Shown piece after piece: positions 8,554 to 17,472 of a stretch of DNA of 64,000 nucleotides. The notes beneath the pieces were generated by a model. The model was given only the letters and a program-made list of their open reading frames with translations, did not search any database and was not told where the DNA came from. The stretch covers positions 395,001-459,000 of the forward strand of contig NZ_CP004078.1 in the NCBI RefSeq assembly GCF_000612505.1, written 5' to 3'. This stretch comes from Paenibacillus sabinae T27. Lineage in GTDB: Bacteria > Bacillota > Bacilli > Paenibacillales > Paenibacillaceae. Numbering within the stretch: position 1 is the stretch's first letter; each line of letters starts with the position of its first letter. Position numbers and translations under genes: made by a program.

Positions 8554-10518
8554 ATGAAATTATTAGAGATCAAAGATGTAAACAAATCGTACAAGCTGGC
8601 CGGAAAGGAAAAAATAGCGGTACTCCGCGGCGTAAATCTAAGCTTTGACAGCGGCGAGTTTGTTTCCATTCTGGGAGAGTCGGGCTCGGGAAAGTCAACG
8701 CTCATGAATATTATCGGCGGCATGGATTCGGATTACGAAGGTGAAGTGATCGTACAGGGGAAATCGCTGAGATCCATGAAAGAGAAGGAAATCGATGCGT
8801 ACCGGAAAAATAAAATCGGGTTTATTTTTCAGAGCTTCAACCTGATTCCCCATCTGACCGTGCTTGAAAATGTAACCATTGCGATGCAGATGATGGATAA
8901 AAGCGAGAAGGAAAGAAACCGGCGCGCGCTGGAAATTTTGGAGGAAGTGGGCTTGAAGGGGCATGTGAAGAAGCGGCCGAATCAGCTGTCGGGGGGGCAG
9001 AAGCAGCGTGTTGCCATTGCGCGGGCATTGGCGAACGATCCGGATATTATTTTGGCGGATGAACCGACAGGCGCGCTTGATCAAGAAACCAGTGAACAAA
9101 TTCTGGAGCTTCTTGACTCTATCGCGCAAAAAGGCGTTCTCATCATTACAGTAACGCATTCACAAAGAGTGGCCGATTTCGGCAGCCGGATTGTAAGGGT
9201 AGAGGATGGGAGCATAAGGGAAGACCAGGCTTTAAAAGAGCGTTATCATTCGGAGAAGAAATCGGTAGATAAAAAAGGGAAGAGCTTAAGCTTTCTGGCT
9301 TCTTTTAAACTGGCGATCCGAAACATGCAATTAAAGGCCAAAAGAAATATGCTTGTCGCTTTGGGAGCTTCAATCGGTATATCCAGCGTCCTGTTGATGC
9401 TGTCGCTAGGGAATGGCGTAACCGGCTATATCAACGACCAAATTAATTCCAGCACGAATCCGCTTCTTATTGACGTAGTGAAGTCGGCAGGCGGGAACGT
9501 TAAGGCGCAGGGTGGCCCGCCCGCTGAGAGGTTGGTAGGAGATCCGTTTACCGAAGAAGATGTGGCGAAGATAAGCGGTATTAAAGATGTGAAGAGCGTA
9601 GAGAAAGCAACGACTATCAGAGAGAAATCCAACATCGTATACGGTAGTAAAAATTATGCGCTTCCGGCCTTGCAGACCGTTACGGATTCGGTTACAGAGA
9701 GCAATATCGAAGCGGGAACCCTTCCGTCCGGGAATGAGGTGCTGTTATCGACCGGTTTTGCGCAGCGCTTAACCAATGAACAATCATACGGCACCCTCGT
9801 AGGGAAATCCGTCAAATTATTTGTGAACGAAATGAACTCAAGCAATCAACCCGTTATCGTGGAACAAGAGCTTACTGTCTCGGGAATCTATAAGCAGGCG
9901 GACAGGGGGCCGGTTGGGGGAGCGGATGCTTATGTGGCTTACAGCACGCTTGAAGAAGCCTATAAGCAGCACAAGATCAGTTTAAGTCCGCTGCAGCTTA
10001 ATGCTTATGCCGCAAATGTGAATGATGTGGAACATATCAAAACGGATATCGAGAACGCCGGATTTGTGACATCTCCCACCACCAAGCTTATGAAGCAGCT
10101 GACAACCTATATCAATCTGGCCTCCTGGGTGCTCGCCGCCATTGCAGGTATTTCCCTGCTGGTTTCCGGTATAATGATTCTGATCGTTCTGTATGTAAGC
10201 GTAGTGGAGCGTACCCGAGAGATTGGTATTTTACGTGCAATCGGCGCAAGGAAGAAAGATATTCAGCGCATTTTCTTTTCTGAATCGGCCCTGATTGGCC
10301 TGCTGAGCGGTGGAATTGCCATTGCGGGCGCCTTGCTGGTCAGCTTTGTGCTTAATATGATTCTTGACCGTGCATTTGGTGTGGAGCTGATTCAATTAAC
10401 GCCTTCGTATATGCTCTTTGGATTAGGTATCAGCACTTTGATCAGCGTTATGGCCGGATTGCTCCCTTCATCCAAAGCTGCCAAGTTGGACCCTATGGAA
10501 TCACTTCGGTACGAATAG
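8554..10518 (+). CDS. fused MacB-type ABC transporter, ATPase plus permease
   Basis: A 654-residue protein with an N-terminal ABC ATPase (Walker [10 protein letters not shown] near residue 41, signature [10 protein letters not shown] near 145, Walker [13 protein letters not shown]) followed by a FtsX/MacB-type permease. The permease has one TM near residue 268, a large extracytoplasmic domain and three TM segments in the last 150 residues. MacB-type proteins act as mechanotransmitters exporting peptides or drugs. In firmicutes the two halves are usually separate genes, so the fusion is notable. It heads an operon with a two-component system, an arrangement typical of antimicrobial-peptide sensing and defence. 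Start ATG lies close behind a purine-rich site (AAGTGGAGGATGAAGC). Confidence 0.9.
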   Translation: MKLLEIKDVNKSYKLAGKEKIAVLRGVNLSFDSGEFVSILGESGSGKSTLMNIIGGMDSDYEGEVIVQGKSLRSMKEKEIDAYRKNKIGFIFQSFNLIPHLTVLENVTIAMQMMDKSEKERNRRALEILEEVGLKGHVKKRPNQLSGGQKQRVAIARALANDPDIILADEPTGALDQETSEQILELLDSIAQKGVLIITVTHSQRVADFGSRIVRVEDGSIREDQALKERYHSEKKSVDKKGKSLSFLASFKLAIRNMQLKAKRNMLVALGASIGISSVLLMLSLGNGVTGYINDQINSSTNPLLIDVVKSAGGNVKAQGGPPAERLVGDPFTEEDVAKISGIKDVKSVEKATTIREKSNIVYGSKNYALPALQTVTDSVTESNIEAGTLPSGNEVLLSTGFAQRLTNEQSYGTLVGKSVKLFVNEMNSSNQPVIVEQELTVSGIYKQADRGPVGGADAYVAYSTLEEAYKQHKISLSPLQLNAYAANVNDVEHIKTDIENAGFVTSPTTKLMKQLTTYINLASWVLAAIAGISLLVSGIMILIVLYVSVVERTREIGILRAIGARKKDIQRIFFSESALIGLLSGGIAIAGALLVSFVLNMILDRAFGVELIQLTPSYMLFGLGISTLISVMAGLLPSSKAAKLDPMESLRYE

Positions 10519-10562
10519 CATTTTGGAGTCGGATGGAAACCGCAGGACTGGAGGACCCGGGA

Positions 10563-11240
10563 ATGAACAAGATATTGGTTGTGGACGATGAGCCCCATAT
10601 CCGTAAATTAATCAAGCTTTATCTGGAAAATAGCTCTTTCGATGTCATTGAGGCGGAGGACGGACAGGAAGCGCTGGATTACGTGGCGCATACCAAAGTC
10701 GATTTAATGGTTGTGGATGTCATGATGCCCCGCATTGACGGGATAGAGTTAACCGAAGCGATACGCGGATACTTGGATATCCCGATATTGATCATTTCGG
10801 CGAAAGGCGAATCCATGGATAAAGTCAGAGGGTTCACAGCGGGGACGGACGATTATTTGGTCAAGCCGTTTGATCCGGTTGAGCTGGTTCTGCGGGTGAA
10901 ATCTCTTCTCAAACGGTACAACATGACCGCTACCAAGACCATTCAACTGGATGGAATCACGGTGGACCTTGAATCGTTAACGGTGACTTCGCAGGAGATG
11001 ACCGTACACCTGAAAAAGAAAGAATGCGAGCTGTTATTTATGCTGGCCGGTTCACCCGGCCGTATTTTTACCCGGACACAGCTAATCGAAAGTTTGTGGG
11101 GGATGGATTACGAAGGAGATGAGCGGACGGTTGATGTCCATATCAAACGTTTACGCCAGCAAATGGAGCCATTCCCTTCCGTGCTCATAACAACGGTTAG
11201 AGGACTCGGATATCGAATGGAGCCTATGGAGCATGTTTAG
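10563..11240 (+). CDS. OmpR/PhoB-family response regulator
   Basis: A 225-residue regulator with an N-terminal receiver (acidic VDDE, phosphoacceptor Asp in VVDVMMPRIDG, Lys in LVKPFDP) and a C-terminal winged-helix DNA-binding domain ending TTVRGLGYRMEP. The ATG at 10563 follows GGAGGACCCGGGA. An in-frame ATG at 10533 lacks a site and adds ten residues outside the fold. The gene starts 45 bases after the transporter and overlaps the kinase gene by 8 bases, so the three form one operon. It probably activates the operon. Confidence 0.95.
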   Translation: MNKILVVDDEPHIRKLIKLYLENSSFDVIEAEDGQEALDYVAHTKVDLMVVDVMMPRIDGIELTEAIRGYLDIPILIISAKGESMDKVRGFTAGTDDYLVKPFDPVELVLRVKSLLKRYNMTATKTIQLDGITVDLESLTVTSQEMTVHLKKKECELLFMLAGSPGRIFTRTQLIESLWGMDYEGDERTVDVHIKRLRQQMEPFPSVLITTVRGLGYRMEPMEHV

Positions 11241-12555
11241 AAAAAGCCTTCGGGTCCAAATTATTGCCATTTTTGTTGCCATCGTGTTTATCAGCCTGTT
11301 TATAGCGTTCACGATCAGCCGGTTATTTTCAATGAGAGAAGTGGCTGTTGATCAGCCTTTCCTGAAGATAGCGGAGGATGCTGCTTCGCTCTGGAGGATA
11401 ACCGCGCCGGAGTACCGCGACCGGCTGCCGGAAATTTTATCCCATTATCATGTGCAGGCTGGGGTCGTGGAGGAACGCGGCAAGCTTCCCTTTTCGTTGA
11501 GCGCCGAGGAGGCATCCCCGCTGTTTGATAAGGGATTGAAGAAGCCTGTATTTTTGAACACGAAGGATGGGCCGATCCGTTTTATCGGTGTGCCGGATAT
11601 TGATGGGGCCGGACATTCCATGATTCTTAAGGTGGACTTCAGCCGCTTTTTGGAGAGTATTCTTAAAATAGTGCTCATTGGTCTTATTAGTGTGCTGCTT
11701 GTCGGAATTTTGCTCATTTTGCTGACCTCGCGTTACTTGGTTGAACCGGTAAGCCGGTTGACGGGCGCGGCGCGGGAGATGGCCAAAGGAAATTTATCCT
11801 ATCGTCTTGCACACCGAAGGAAGGACGAGATCGGAACGTTGATGGACAGCTTTAATGATATGGCGAGCGAGCTTCAGAATATCGATAAAATACGGGAAGA
11901 TTTCGTCATGAACGTATCCCATGAAATCCAAAGTCCCCTGACCTCGATCCGGGGGTTTACCCGGGCGATGAGAGACGGAGTCATTCCGGCGGAACAGCAA
12001 AAAGAGCATCTTGATATTATTTATGAGGAGACGCTCCGTCTTTCCAGATTAAGCGAGAATCTGCTCCGGCTGGCTTCACTGGATTCGGAGCATCATCCCT
12101 TTCATCCTGTAACCTACCGGTTGGACGAGCAGCTCCGCAGAGTGATTCTGGTATCCGAACCGTTATGGACAGAGAAGAACCTGGACGTGGAGCTGAATCT
12201 GCATATTTGCAGCGTCACAGCGGACCGGGATTTACTTGAACAGGTGTGGCAAAATCTGATTGCGAATGCAATACGATACTCCGATACGAACAGCCTGATT
12301 GAAGTGTCGATGGATAAATCGGATCAGGCCGTCGACATTCATATTAAAAATACAGGCAAAGGAATTCCGGAACGGGACCTTTCGTCTATATTTGAAAGAT
12401 TTTATAGAGTGGATAAAGCGAGAACGCGTTCAACGGGCGGAAATGGATTGGGATTGTCCATTGTGAAGAAAATTATCGAGCTTCATCATTATAAAATAGC
12501 GGTCAAAAGTGAAGAAGGGAAGGAAACCTGTTTTACGGTTTCGATCCCTTTATAG
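11233..12555 (+). CDS. sensor histidine kinase
   Basis: A 440-residue membrane kinase. TM1 is near residues 9-28, followed by a short extracytoplasmic loop of about 105 residues, TM2 near 140-166, HAMP, a HisKA dimerisation domain with the phosphoacceptor His in VSHEIQSPLTSIRG, and a HATPase_c domain with N box NLIANAIRYS, GKGIPERDLSSIFERFYR and GGNGLGLSIVKK. It is the cognate kinase of the overlapping response regulator. With the adjacent ABC transporter, a role in sensing an envelope-active compound or peptide is likely but unproven. A shared hairpin terminator follows. Confidence 0.95.
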   Translation: MFRKSLRVQIIAIFVAIVFISLFIAFTISRLFSMREVAVDQPFLKIAEDAASLWRITAPEYRDRLPEILSHYHVQAGVVEERGKLPFSLSAEEASPLFDKGLKKPVFLNTKDGPIRFIGVPDIDGAGHSMILKVDFSRFLESILKIVLIGLISVLLVGILLILLTSRYLVEPVSRLTGAAREMAKGNLSYRLAHRRKDEIGTLMDSFNDMASELQNIDKIREDFVMNVSHEIQSPLTSIRGFTRAMRDGVIPAEQQKEHLDIIYEETLRLSRLSENLLRLASLDSEHHPFHPVTYRLDEQLRRVILVSEPLWTEKNLDVELNLHICSVTADRDLLEQVWQNLIANAIRYSDTNSLIEVSMDKSDQAVDIHIKNTGKGIPERDLSSIFERFYRVDKARTRSTGGNGLGLSIVKKIIELHHYKIAVKSEEGKETCFTVSIPL

Positions 12556-12585
12556 AGCTTCGTTCGGATTTCCGATACAACGGTC

Positions 12586-12635
12586 AAAAAGCTGCCAACC
12601 CCTCCATTTACAGGGTATTGGCAGCTTTTGTTTTC
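12586..12635. terminator. bidirectional terminator between kinase gene and nrdB
   Basis: AAAAAGCTGCCAA and TTGGCAGCTTTT pair across a 16-18 base loop. The A-run and T-run on either side let it serve both the rightward kinase operon and the leftward nrdB. Confidence 0.88.
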
Positions 12636-12642
12636 TAACAGG

Positions 12643-13674
12643 TTACAGATCGTCAAATCCGTTGTCGTCGCCCACCTTGCCGTAGTTGCGGGATTTGGCT
12701 TCGAAGAAGTCGGTCTTCGTCGCGTTCAGCGCTTCGTCGGAGAAAGGCTTGATCCACGGCATGCAGTTCACATCCACGTCCTCGTACGCTTTGTCCAGTC
12801 CCATCAGGGTGAGGCGTTTGTTGGCGATATATTTAATGTAGTCGCTCAGTTCGCGAAGGTCGATGCCGCGTACCTCTTGCAGCGTATAATGCGCCCAGTT
12901 CGTCTCAAGCTCAACGGCCCGGTCGATGGTCCGGTACACATAGTCCATATTTTCCTTGGTGTTCAGCTCCGGGAAGTCCTCAAGCAGTTGCTTGAACACT
13001 TCGGCGAAGAAGTAGCAGTGCTGGTTCTCGTCCCGCTGGATGTAGGAGATCATCTGGCTGGTCGCCATCATTTTCTGGTCTCGGGCCAGGTTGTAGAAGA
13101 AGGCGAATGTGCTGTAGAAGAAAATCCCCTCCAGAATCAGGTCCGCCACCAGCGCCTGGAAAAAGCTCTGCCGCGACGGGTTATCGCGGAACTCCTGGTA
13201 AATCTCCGAAATGAACTGATTGCGTTCCAGCAGAACGGGATCATGCTTCCAGTATTCGAAGATCTCCTTCTGCTCCCGCTCGGAAACGATCGAGGAGAGG
13301 ACGTAGGAATAGGACTGGTTATGCACGACCTCCTGCTGCCCGATAATCGCCGAAATGGCCTCTAAGGAAGAGTCGGTAAAATAACGCTTCACGTCGCCGA
13401 CGAACATCGTCTGCATCGAATCGAGCACAGCGAGCAGGGAGATGTTGATTTTGAACACGCGCTGCTCTTCGGCGTCCAGCAGCGGGAACTGCTGGGCGTC
13501 CTTGGACATCGGAATTTCGTCGGCGATCCAGTGGTTCAGCAGCAGCACCTTGTACAGCTTGTACATGTGCGGCATGCGGATGTCGTTCCAGTTCAGAATG
13601 CCGGAGCATTCGCCTTCGATAATGCGGGTGGATTGGTTTGGGGCTTCGGTGTTGAATATTTTTTGCAGCTGCAT
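12643..13674 (-). CDS. nrdB: ribonucleotide reductase small subunit, class I (R2)
   Basis: A 343-residue ferritin-like R2 subunit that houses the di-metal site and tyrosyl radical for ribonucleoside diphosphate reduction. Metal ligands and the radical site are recognisable: Asp in LAVLDSMQ, EVVH with the tyrosine four residues later (HNQSY, equivalent to E. coli Tyr122), Glu in LILEGIFF, and DENQH. The radical Tyr is present, so this is not a Tyr-less class Ic type. It lies 241 bases downstream of nrdA on the same strand. The gap holds a structured interspersed repeat, so the two genes may not be equally expressed. Confidence 0.95.
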   Translation of the reverse strand: MQLQKIFNTEAPNQSTRIIEGECSGILNWNDIRMPHMYKLYKVLLLNHWIADEIPMSKDAQQFPLLDAEEQRVFKINISLLAVLDSMQTMFVGDVKRYFTDSSLEAISAIIGQQEVVHNQSYSYVLSSIVSEREQKEIFEYWKHDPVLLERNQFISEIYQEFRDNPSRQSFFQALVADLILEGIFFYSTFAFFYNLARDQKMMATSQMISYIQRDENQHCYFFAEVFKQLLEDFPELNTKENMDYVYRTIDRAVELETNWAHYTLQEVRGIDLRELSDYIKYIANKRLTLMGLDKAYEDVDVNCMPWIKPFSDEALNATKTDFFEAKSRNYGKVGDDNGFDDL

Positions 13675-13712
13675 GGCTGGTCACTCCTCTGTTATCTTGA
13701 GCAAAATGATCG

Positions 13713-13872
13713 GATATCAGGTGATGGCCGCAACTTCCGGTGAATGTTTGAGCTTCCGATCGCTGTTGTCTCCAGATTTTTCGATTATTCCGCTCTATGC
13801 GGATAAAATCCGGAGACAAAGGCGAACGCTAACGCTTCTCCAGCTCCAAACTTCCCCTTCGTTGCTTCACAC
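13713..13872. repeat. structured interspersed repeat, copy A
   Basis: About 130-160 bp shared with 38067-38228. The core is a long imperfect palindrome: TTGTCTCC-A-GATTTT on the left pairs with AAAATC-C-GGAGACAA on the right, around a central CCGC-TCTAT-GCGG hairpin. An outer GTTTG/CAAAC pair closes it. It sits between nrdA and nrdB. Confidence 0.75.
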
Positions 13873-13915
13873 CCGTATCTTTGGCAAGCAAATCAATGAC
13901 AAACGAAGCAGCGAA

Positions 13916-16249
13916 TTAGCTTGCGCAGGACTCGCACTCCTCGATCGTCAGCGCACGGCTGCGCACGTAATAGGTCGATTTGAGACCGCCCTTCCAGGCG
14001 TTCAGGTGCAGGTCCAGGAACTCGGTCGCCTTGATGTCCGGGCGAACGTACAGGTTGAAGCTTTGGCCCTGGTCCACATGGCGCTGGCGGGCCGAAGCCA
14101 TGCGGATCGACCAGTTCTGGTCGATCAGGAACGCCGTCTTGTAGTACCAGATCGTCTTCTCGGACAGATCCGGGGCCGGGTTGGCGATTTTGTAGGTCGT
14201 CTTCTCCTCGTAGGAGAGCAGATCGTACAGCGGGTCGATGCTGGCCGTCGAGCCGGCGATGATCGACGTCGAGCCGTTCGGCGCGATCGCGAACATCCAG
14301 GCGTTGCGGACGCCGTCCCGCGCGACCTCTTCCTTCAGAGCGCGCCACTGCTCGGCCGTGACGAATTTGCCTTCGCGTTCGCCGCTGGTGTAGCCGCGCA
14401 GTTCAAAGTAAGCGCCCGTCTCCCAGTCGGAGCCGGCGAACTTCGGATAGCGGCCCTTCTCGCGGGCCAGCTCCATGCTGGAGCGGACGAGCAGGTAGTT
14501 AATATGCTCGTACAGATGATCGTTATATTCTACGGCTTCTTCGGATTCCCAGCGGATGCCTTCCAGCGCGAGCAAGTGATGCAGGCCGAAGGTACCGAGG
14601 CCAACGGCGCGATACTGGCTGTTCGTATACTGCGCCTGGAGCACTTCGATATTGTTAATGTCGATGACGTTGTCCAGCATGCGAACCTGAATCGGAATAA
14701 GGCGTTCCAGTACCCCGGCCGGAACCGCGCGGGCAAGATGGATCGAGTTCAGATTGCAGACGACAAAGTCGCCGGGGATTTTGGAGATGACGATCCGCGT
14801 CTGGCCGTCCTTCGTCACCAGTTCCTCGTGCTCAACCACAGTCGGAGATTGATTCTGCATAATTTCCGTGCAGAGGTTGGAGGAGAACACCATGCCCTTG
14901 TGACGGTTCGGATTGGCCCGGTTGACCGTATCGCGGTAGAACATGTACGGCGTCCCGGTCTCAAGCTGCGATTTCATGATCCGCTTCATAATGTCGATAG
15001 CCGGAACGGTGATGCGGGTCAGCTCCGGGTGGGCGGACGCTTCGGCGTATTTCTCGCGGAAGGAGCCTTGCCCGAATTCTTCGTCATAGAAGTCTTCAAG
15101 GCCAAGGGCGCGGCCGTTCGCATCCTTCCATCCCATCACCTTCTTCACCTCATGCGGGCAGAACAGATTCCACTGTCCCCGCGCTTCCACGGCTTCCATG
15201 AACAGGTCGGGCAGGCAGACGCCGTGGAAGACGTCATGGGCGCGCATGCGCTCGTCGCCGTTGTTCAGCTTGAGATCCAGGAACGCGAGGATATCCTTGT
15301 GGAACACGTCGAGATAGACAGCGATCGCGCCCTTGCGGGTGCCGAGCTGGTCGACGCTGACAGCGGTGTTGTTCAGCTGGCGAATCCAGGGGATGACGCC
15401 GGAGCTTGTATTCTTGTGGCCGCGGATGTCGGAGCCGCGGGCGCGCACTTTGCCAAGGTAGACGCCGATACCGCCGCCCATTTTGCTGAGACGGGCCACG
15501 TCCGTATTGGAGTCGAAGATGCCCTCCAGCGAGTCGTCGACGGTGTCGATGAAGCAGCTGGACAGCTGGCCCGCGACTTTTTTGCCCGCGTTGGACATCG
15601 TTGGGGTGGCGGCGGTCATATAGATGTTGCTCATCGCCCAGTAGGCTTCCTTCGCCAGCTCCAGACGCTTCTCCGCAGGCTCCTGATGCATCAGGTACAT
15701 GGCGATGATCATGTAGCGCTCCTGTGGCAGCTCCATGACGCGCCCGTCGAAATCGCGGGCCAGATAGCGGTCGGACAGCGTGAGCAGCCCGATGTAGTCG
15801 AACAGCAGGTCGCGTGACGCGTCGATGCAGGCTCCCAGCTCTTCAATCTGCTCTTTCGTGTAGGCGGTCAGCAGTTCCTCGCGGTACACACCTTTTTTGA
15901 CGAGGCCTTCAATCAGCGGATACAGCGCGCCGTACGGCTCGTCCGGGTACGCTTTGTAGCGGCGGTTGACCGCCGCTTTTTTATAGAGGGAGGTCAGTAG
16001 GGAGCGGGCGGCGGCGAATTTCCAGTCCGGTTCTTCCTTGGTCACCAGCTCCAGGGCGCTCATTGTAAAAGCACTGCTGATCTCCTCGCCGCTAACCTCA
16101 TCGCGCCGCAGCTTGGCATTCACGCCGCGCAGCAGCGTTTCTTTATTCAGATTGTCCAGTCCACTAAGAATACGGTCGGCATAAACGGAAAGACGCATTT
16201 CATCAAAGGCAAGCTGACGGTTGTCGGGTTTCACTACGAGTTGGGGCAT
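13916..16249 (-). CDS. nrdA: ribonucleotide reductase large subunit, class I (R1)
   Basis: A 777-residue catalytic subunit reducing ribonucleoside diphosphates with the R2 radical. Residues 1-95 resemble the ATP-cone, but the usual VxKRDG start reads VVKPDN, so allosteric ATP/dATP control may be altered. The barrel carries the expected active-site cysteines in GQLSSCFIDT and DFVVCNLNS, the NxCxE loop in FSSNLCTEIM, the phosphate-binding APNGSTSIIAGST, and a C-terminal redox pair ECESC. The ATG at 16249 follows GGAAGCGATCCGA. It is convergent with nothing and lies upstream of nrdB. A 700-base gap separates it from nrdG, so it probably has its own promoter. Confidence 0.96.
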   Translation of the reverse strand: MPQLVVKPDNRQLAFDEMRLSVYADRILSGLDNLNKETLLRGVNAKLRRDEVSGEEISSAFTMSALELVTKEEPDWKFAAARSLLTSLYKKAAVNRRYKAYPDEPYGALYPLIEGLVKKGVYREELLTAYTKEQIEELGACIDASRDLLFDYIGLLTLSDRYLARDFDGRVMELPQERYMIIAMYLMHQEPAEKRLELAKEAYWAMSNIYMTAATPTMSNAGKKVAGQLSSCFIDTVDDSLEGIFDSNTDVARLSKMGGGIGVYLGKVRARGSDIRGHKNTSSGVIPWIRQLNNTAVSVDQLGTRKGAIAVYLDVFHKDILAFLDLKLNNGDERMRAHDVFHGVCLPDLFMEAVEARGQWNLFCPHEVKKVMGWKDANGRALGLEDFYDEEFGQGSFREKYAEASAHPELTRITVPAIDIMKRIMKSQLETGTPYMFYRDTVNRANPNRHKGMVFSSNLCTEIMQNQSPTVVEHEELVTKDGQTRIVISKIPGDFVVCNLNSIHLARAVPAGVLERLIPIQVRMLDNVIDINNIEVLQAQYTNSQYRAVGLGTFGLHHLLALEGIRWESEEAVEYNDHLYEHINYLLVRSSMELAREKGRYPKFAGSDWETGAYFELRGYTSGEREGKFVTAEQWRALKEEVARDGVRNAWMFAIAPNGSTSIIAGSTASIDPLYDLLSYEEKTTYKIANPAPDLSEKTIWYYKTAFLIDQNWSIRMASARQRHVDQGQSFNLYVRPDIKATEFLDLHLNAWKGGLKSTYYVRSRALTIEECESCAS

Positions 16250-16953
16250 TCGGATCGCTTCCTTTCACTGCATAAAATTTTTATGGGATGAAGATTAAAG
16301 GGCATGAATAAATAAGGGACATAAGTAAGTATGAATGCGGCCTTACTATGGATAACCGCAGTGTGTATATATAATTTTCAATATCAAAAATTGATATATT
16401 TAAGCGCATAGTTAGGCCCGGTCCGGACCTATAAACCGGAATTTCTCCCGTTTATAAGCCCTTGAACGAGCATTGCACTAAGTTTAACGGGAAATCCTCC
16501 CTCATAATTTGCCGTTTGAGCCCAAATGGGGAGAAAACGGACAAATAAGCTGGAGAATTTCCGTCTTAATAACTCAAAGATACTTATATGATAAAAATAA
16601 ACGGGAGAAATTCCCGCATATCCGCTATAGAAGGGTCGAAGCAAGAAGTAGGGTCCAAGCAGCATTCTCGGGTTTAATTGACGGCACTATCAGTTCAGCT
16701 AAGAAGATTGGTAGGTCGCCTCATTCGCAAACTGGCCCCAACGCAGGCCCTTGCCATCAAGAGCTTCCGGTCTATACAGGGCTCCGGCCCGTTTAGCCCC
16801 TTGGCCCATTTGCCTGTCCCGGTTCAACTTCCGCTGCCAACCCGCCGCGAGTTCTCGCATCGCATGGCCGCTCCCGAGGGCCGGCTTACAGCCTTGCGGG
16901 CTAACACCAACCCGCCGGGAGTTTTCGGCTCGCCACGCCGCTCCCCGCCCAGG
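16250..16953. other. intergenic region upstream of nrdA with repeats
   Basis: A 704-base stretch without a convincing gene. Near nrdA it is AT-rich and holds a perfect palindrome, ATATCAA-AAA-TTGATAT (16381-16397), a possible operator. The middle, 16437-16620, carries several copies of a GGGAGAAATTCC-type word in both orientations. At 16840-16960, AACCCGCCG followed by about 45 similar bases occurs twice in tandem. I could not identify a good NrdR box or a clear promoter for nrdA. Confidence 0.5.
16437..16618. repeat. GGGAGAAATTCCC-type repeat cluster
   Basis: GGAATTTCTCCCG (about 16438), CTGGAGAATTTCCG (about 16551) and CGGGAGAAATTCCCG (about 16602) are versions of one near-palindromic word in AT-rich sequence. 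The same word recurs at 60.3 kb. Confidence 0.5.
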
Positions 16954-17472
16954 CTACAGCAGAACCGGCTGCCACAGCACGGGCTCCGCGCCGCCTGCAA
17001 GGCTGGCCTGAATATCGATAATCCGCTGGTTGGAGCTGCCGCGGAAGCGAAGGGTCGTGTCCTTCAGGGCTTCCTCGAAGCGCCCGTCAATCAGCACCTG
17101 GCACAGAGACAGCAGCTTCCATTCGGGCGATCCCGGCATCGCCGCCAGCTCTTCGAAAGTGTAGCCGGTATAGATCCACACCGGGAAATCCGGCAGTGTT
17201 CCGCGCACCTCGCCAATGAACTCCGCAGCTTCCTCCGCGGAGAAAAAAGGATCGCCCCCCGCCAGCGTCAGACCGCTCAGCAGCGGATTGGCCGCCATGT
17301 CGCCGATGATCTGCCGCCGCCGCGAAGGGGTGAAGGGCTCGCCATACCCGAAATTCCAGGTTTCGGGATTGAAGCAGCCCGGGCAGCGGTGGCGGCAGCC
17401 GCTGATGAAGACGGCGGCCCGCAGCCCTTCGCCTTCGTTAATGGATTCCGGGTAGTAGCCGCATATATTCAT
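16954..17472 (-). CDS. nrdG: anaerobic ribonucleotide reductase activating protein
   Basis: A 172-residue radical-SAM enzyme that installs the glycyl radical on NrdD. The cluster motif CRHRCPGC (CxxxCxxC) lies near residues 26-33, followed by the GGDPFF segment near residue 72, and the short length is typical of NrdG. Its ATG overlaps the nrdD stop codon (ATGA), so the two genes are translationally coupled in one operon. Both are controlled by the leader upstream of nrdD. Confidence 0.94.
   Translation of the reverse strand: MNICGYYPESINEGEGLRAAVFISGCRHRCPGCFNPETWNFGYGEPFTPSRRRQIIGDMAANPLLSGLTLAGGDPFFSAEEAAEFIGEVRGTLPDFPVWIYTGYTFEELAAMPGSPEWKLLSLCQVLIDGRFEEALKDTTLRFRGSSNQRIIDIQASLAGGAEPVLWQPVLL

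Noticed and set aside
13442..15817. Very long plus-strand open frame of 791 codons
   Set aside because: It is antisense to nrdB and nrdA, which have unmistakable conserved motifs; it reflects GC-rich codon bias.
16361..16400. NrdR boxes upstream of nrdA
   Set aside because: The AT-rich words GTGTGTATATATAATT and AATTGATATATTTAAG do not fit the consensus well and lack the classical spacing, unlike those before nrdD.
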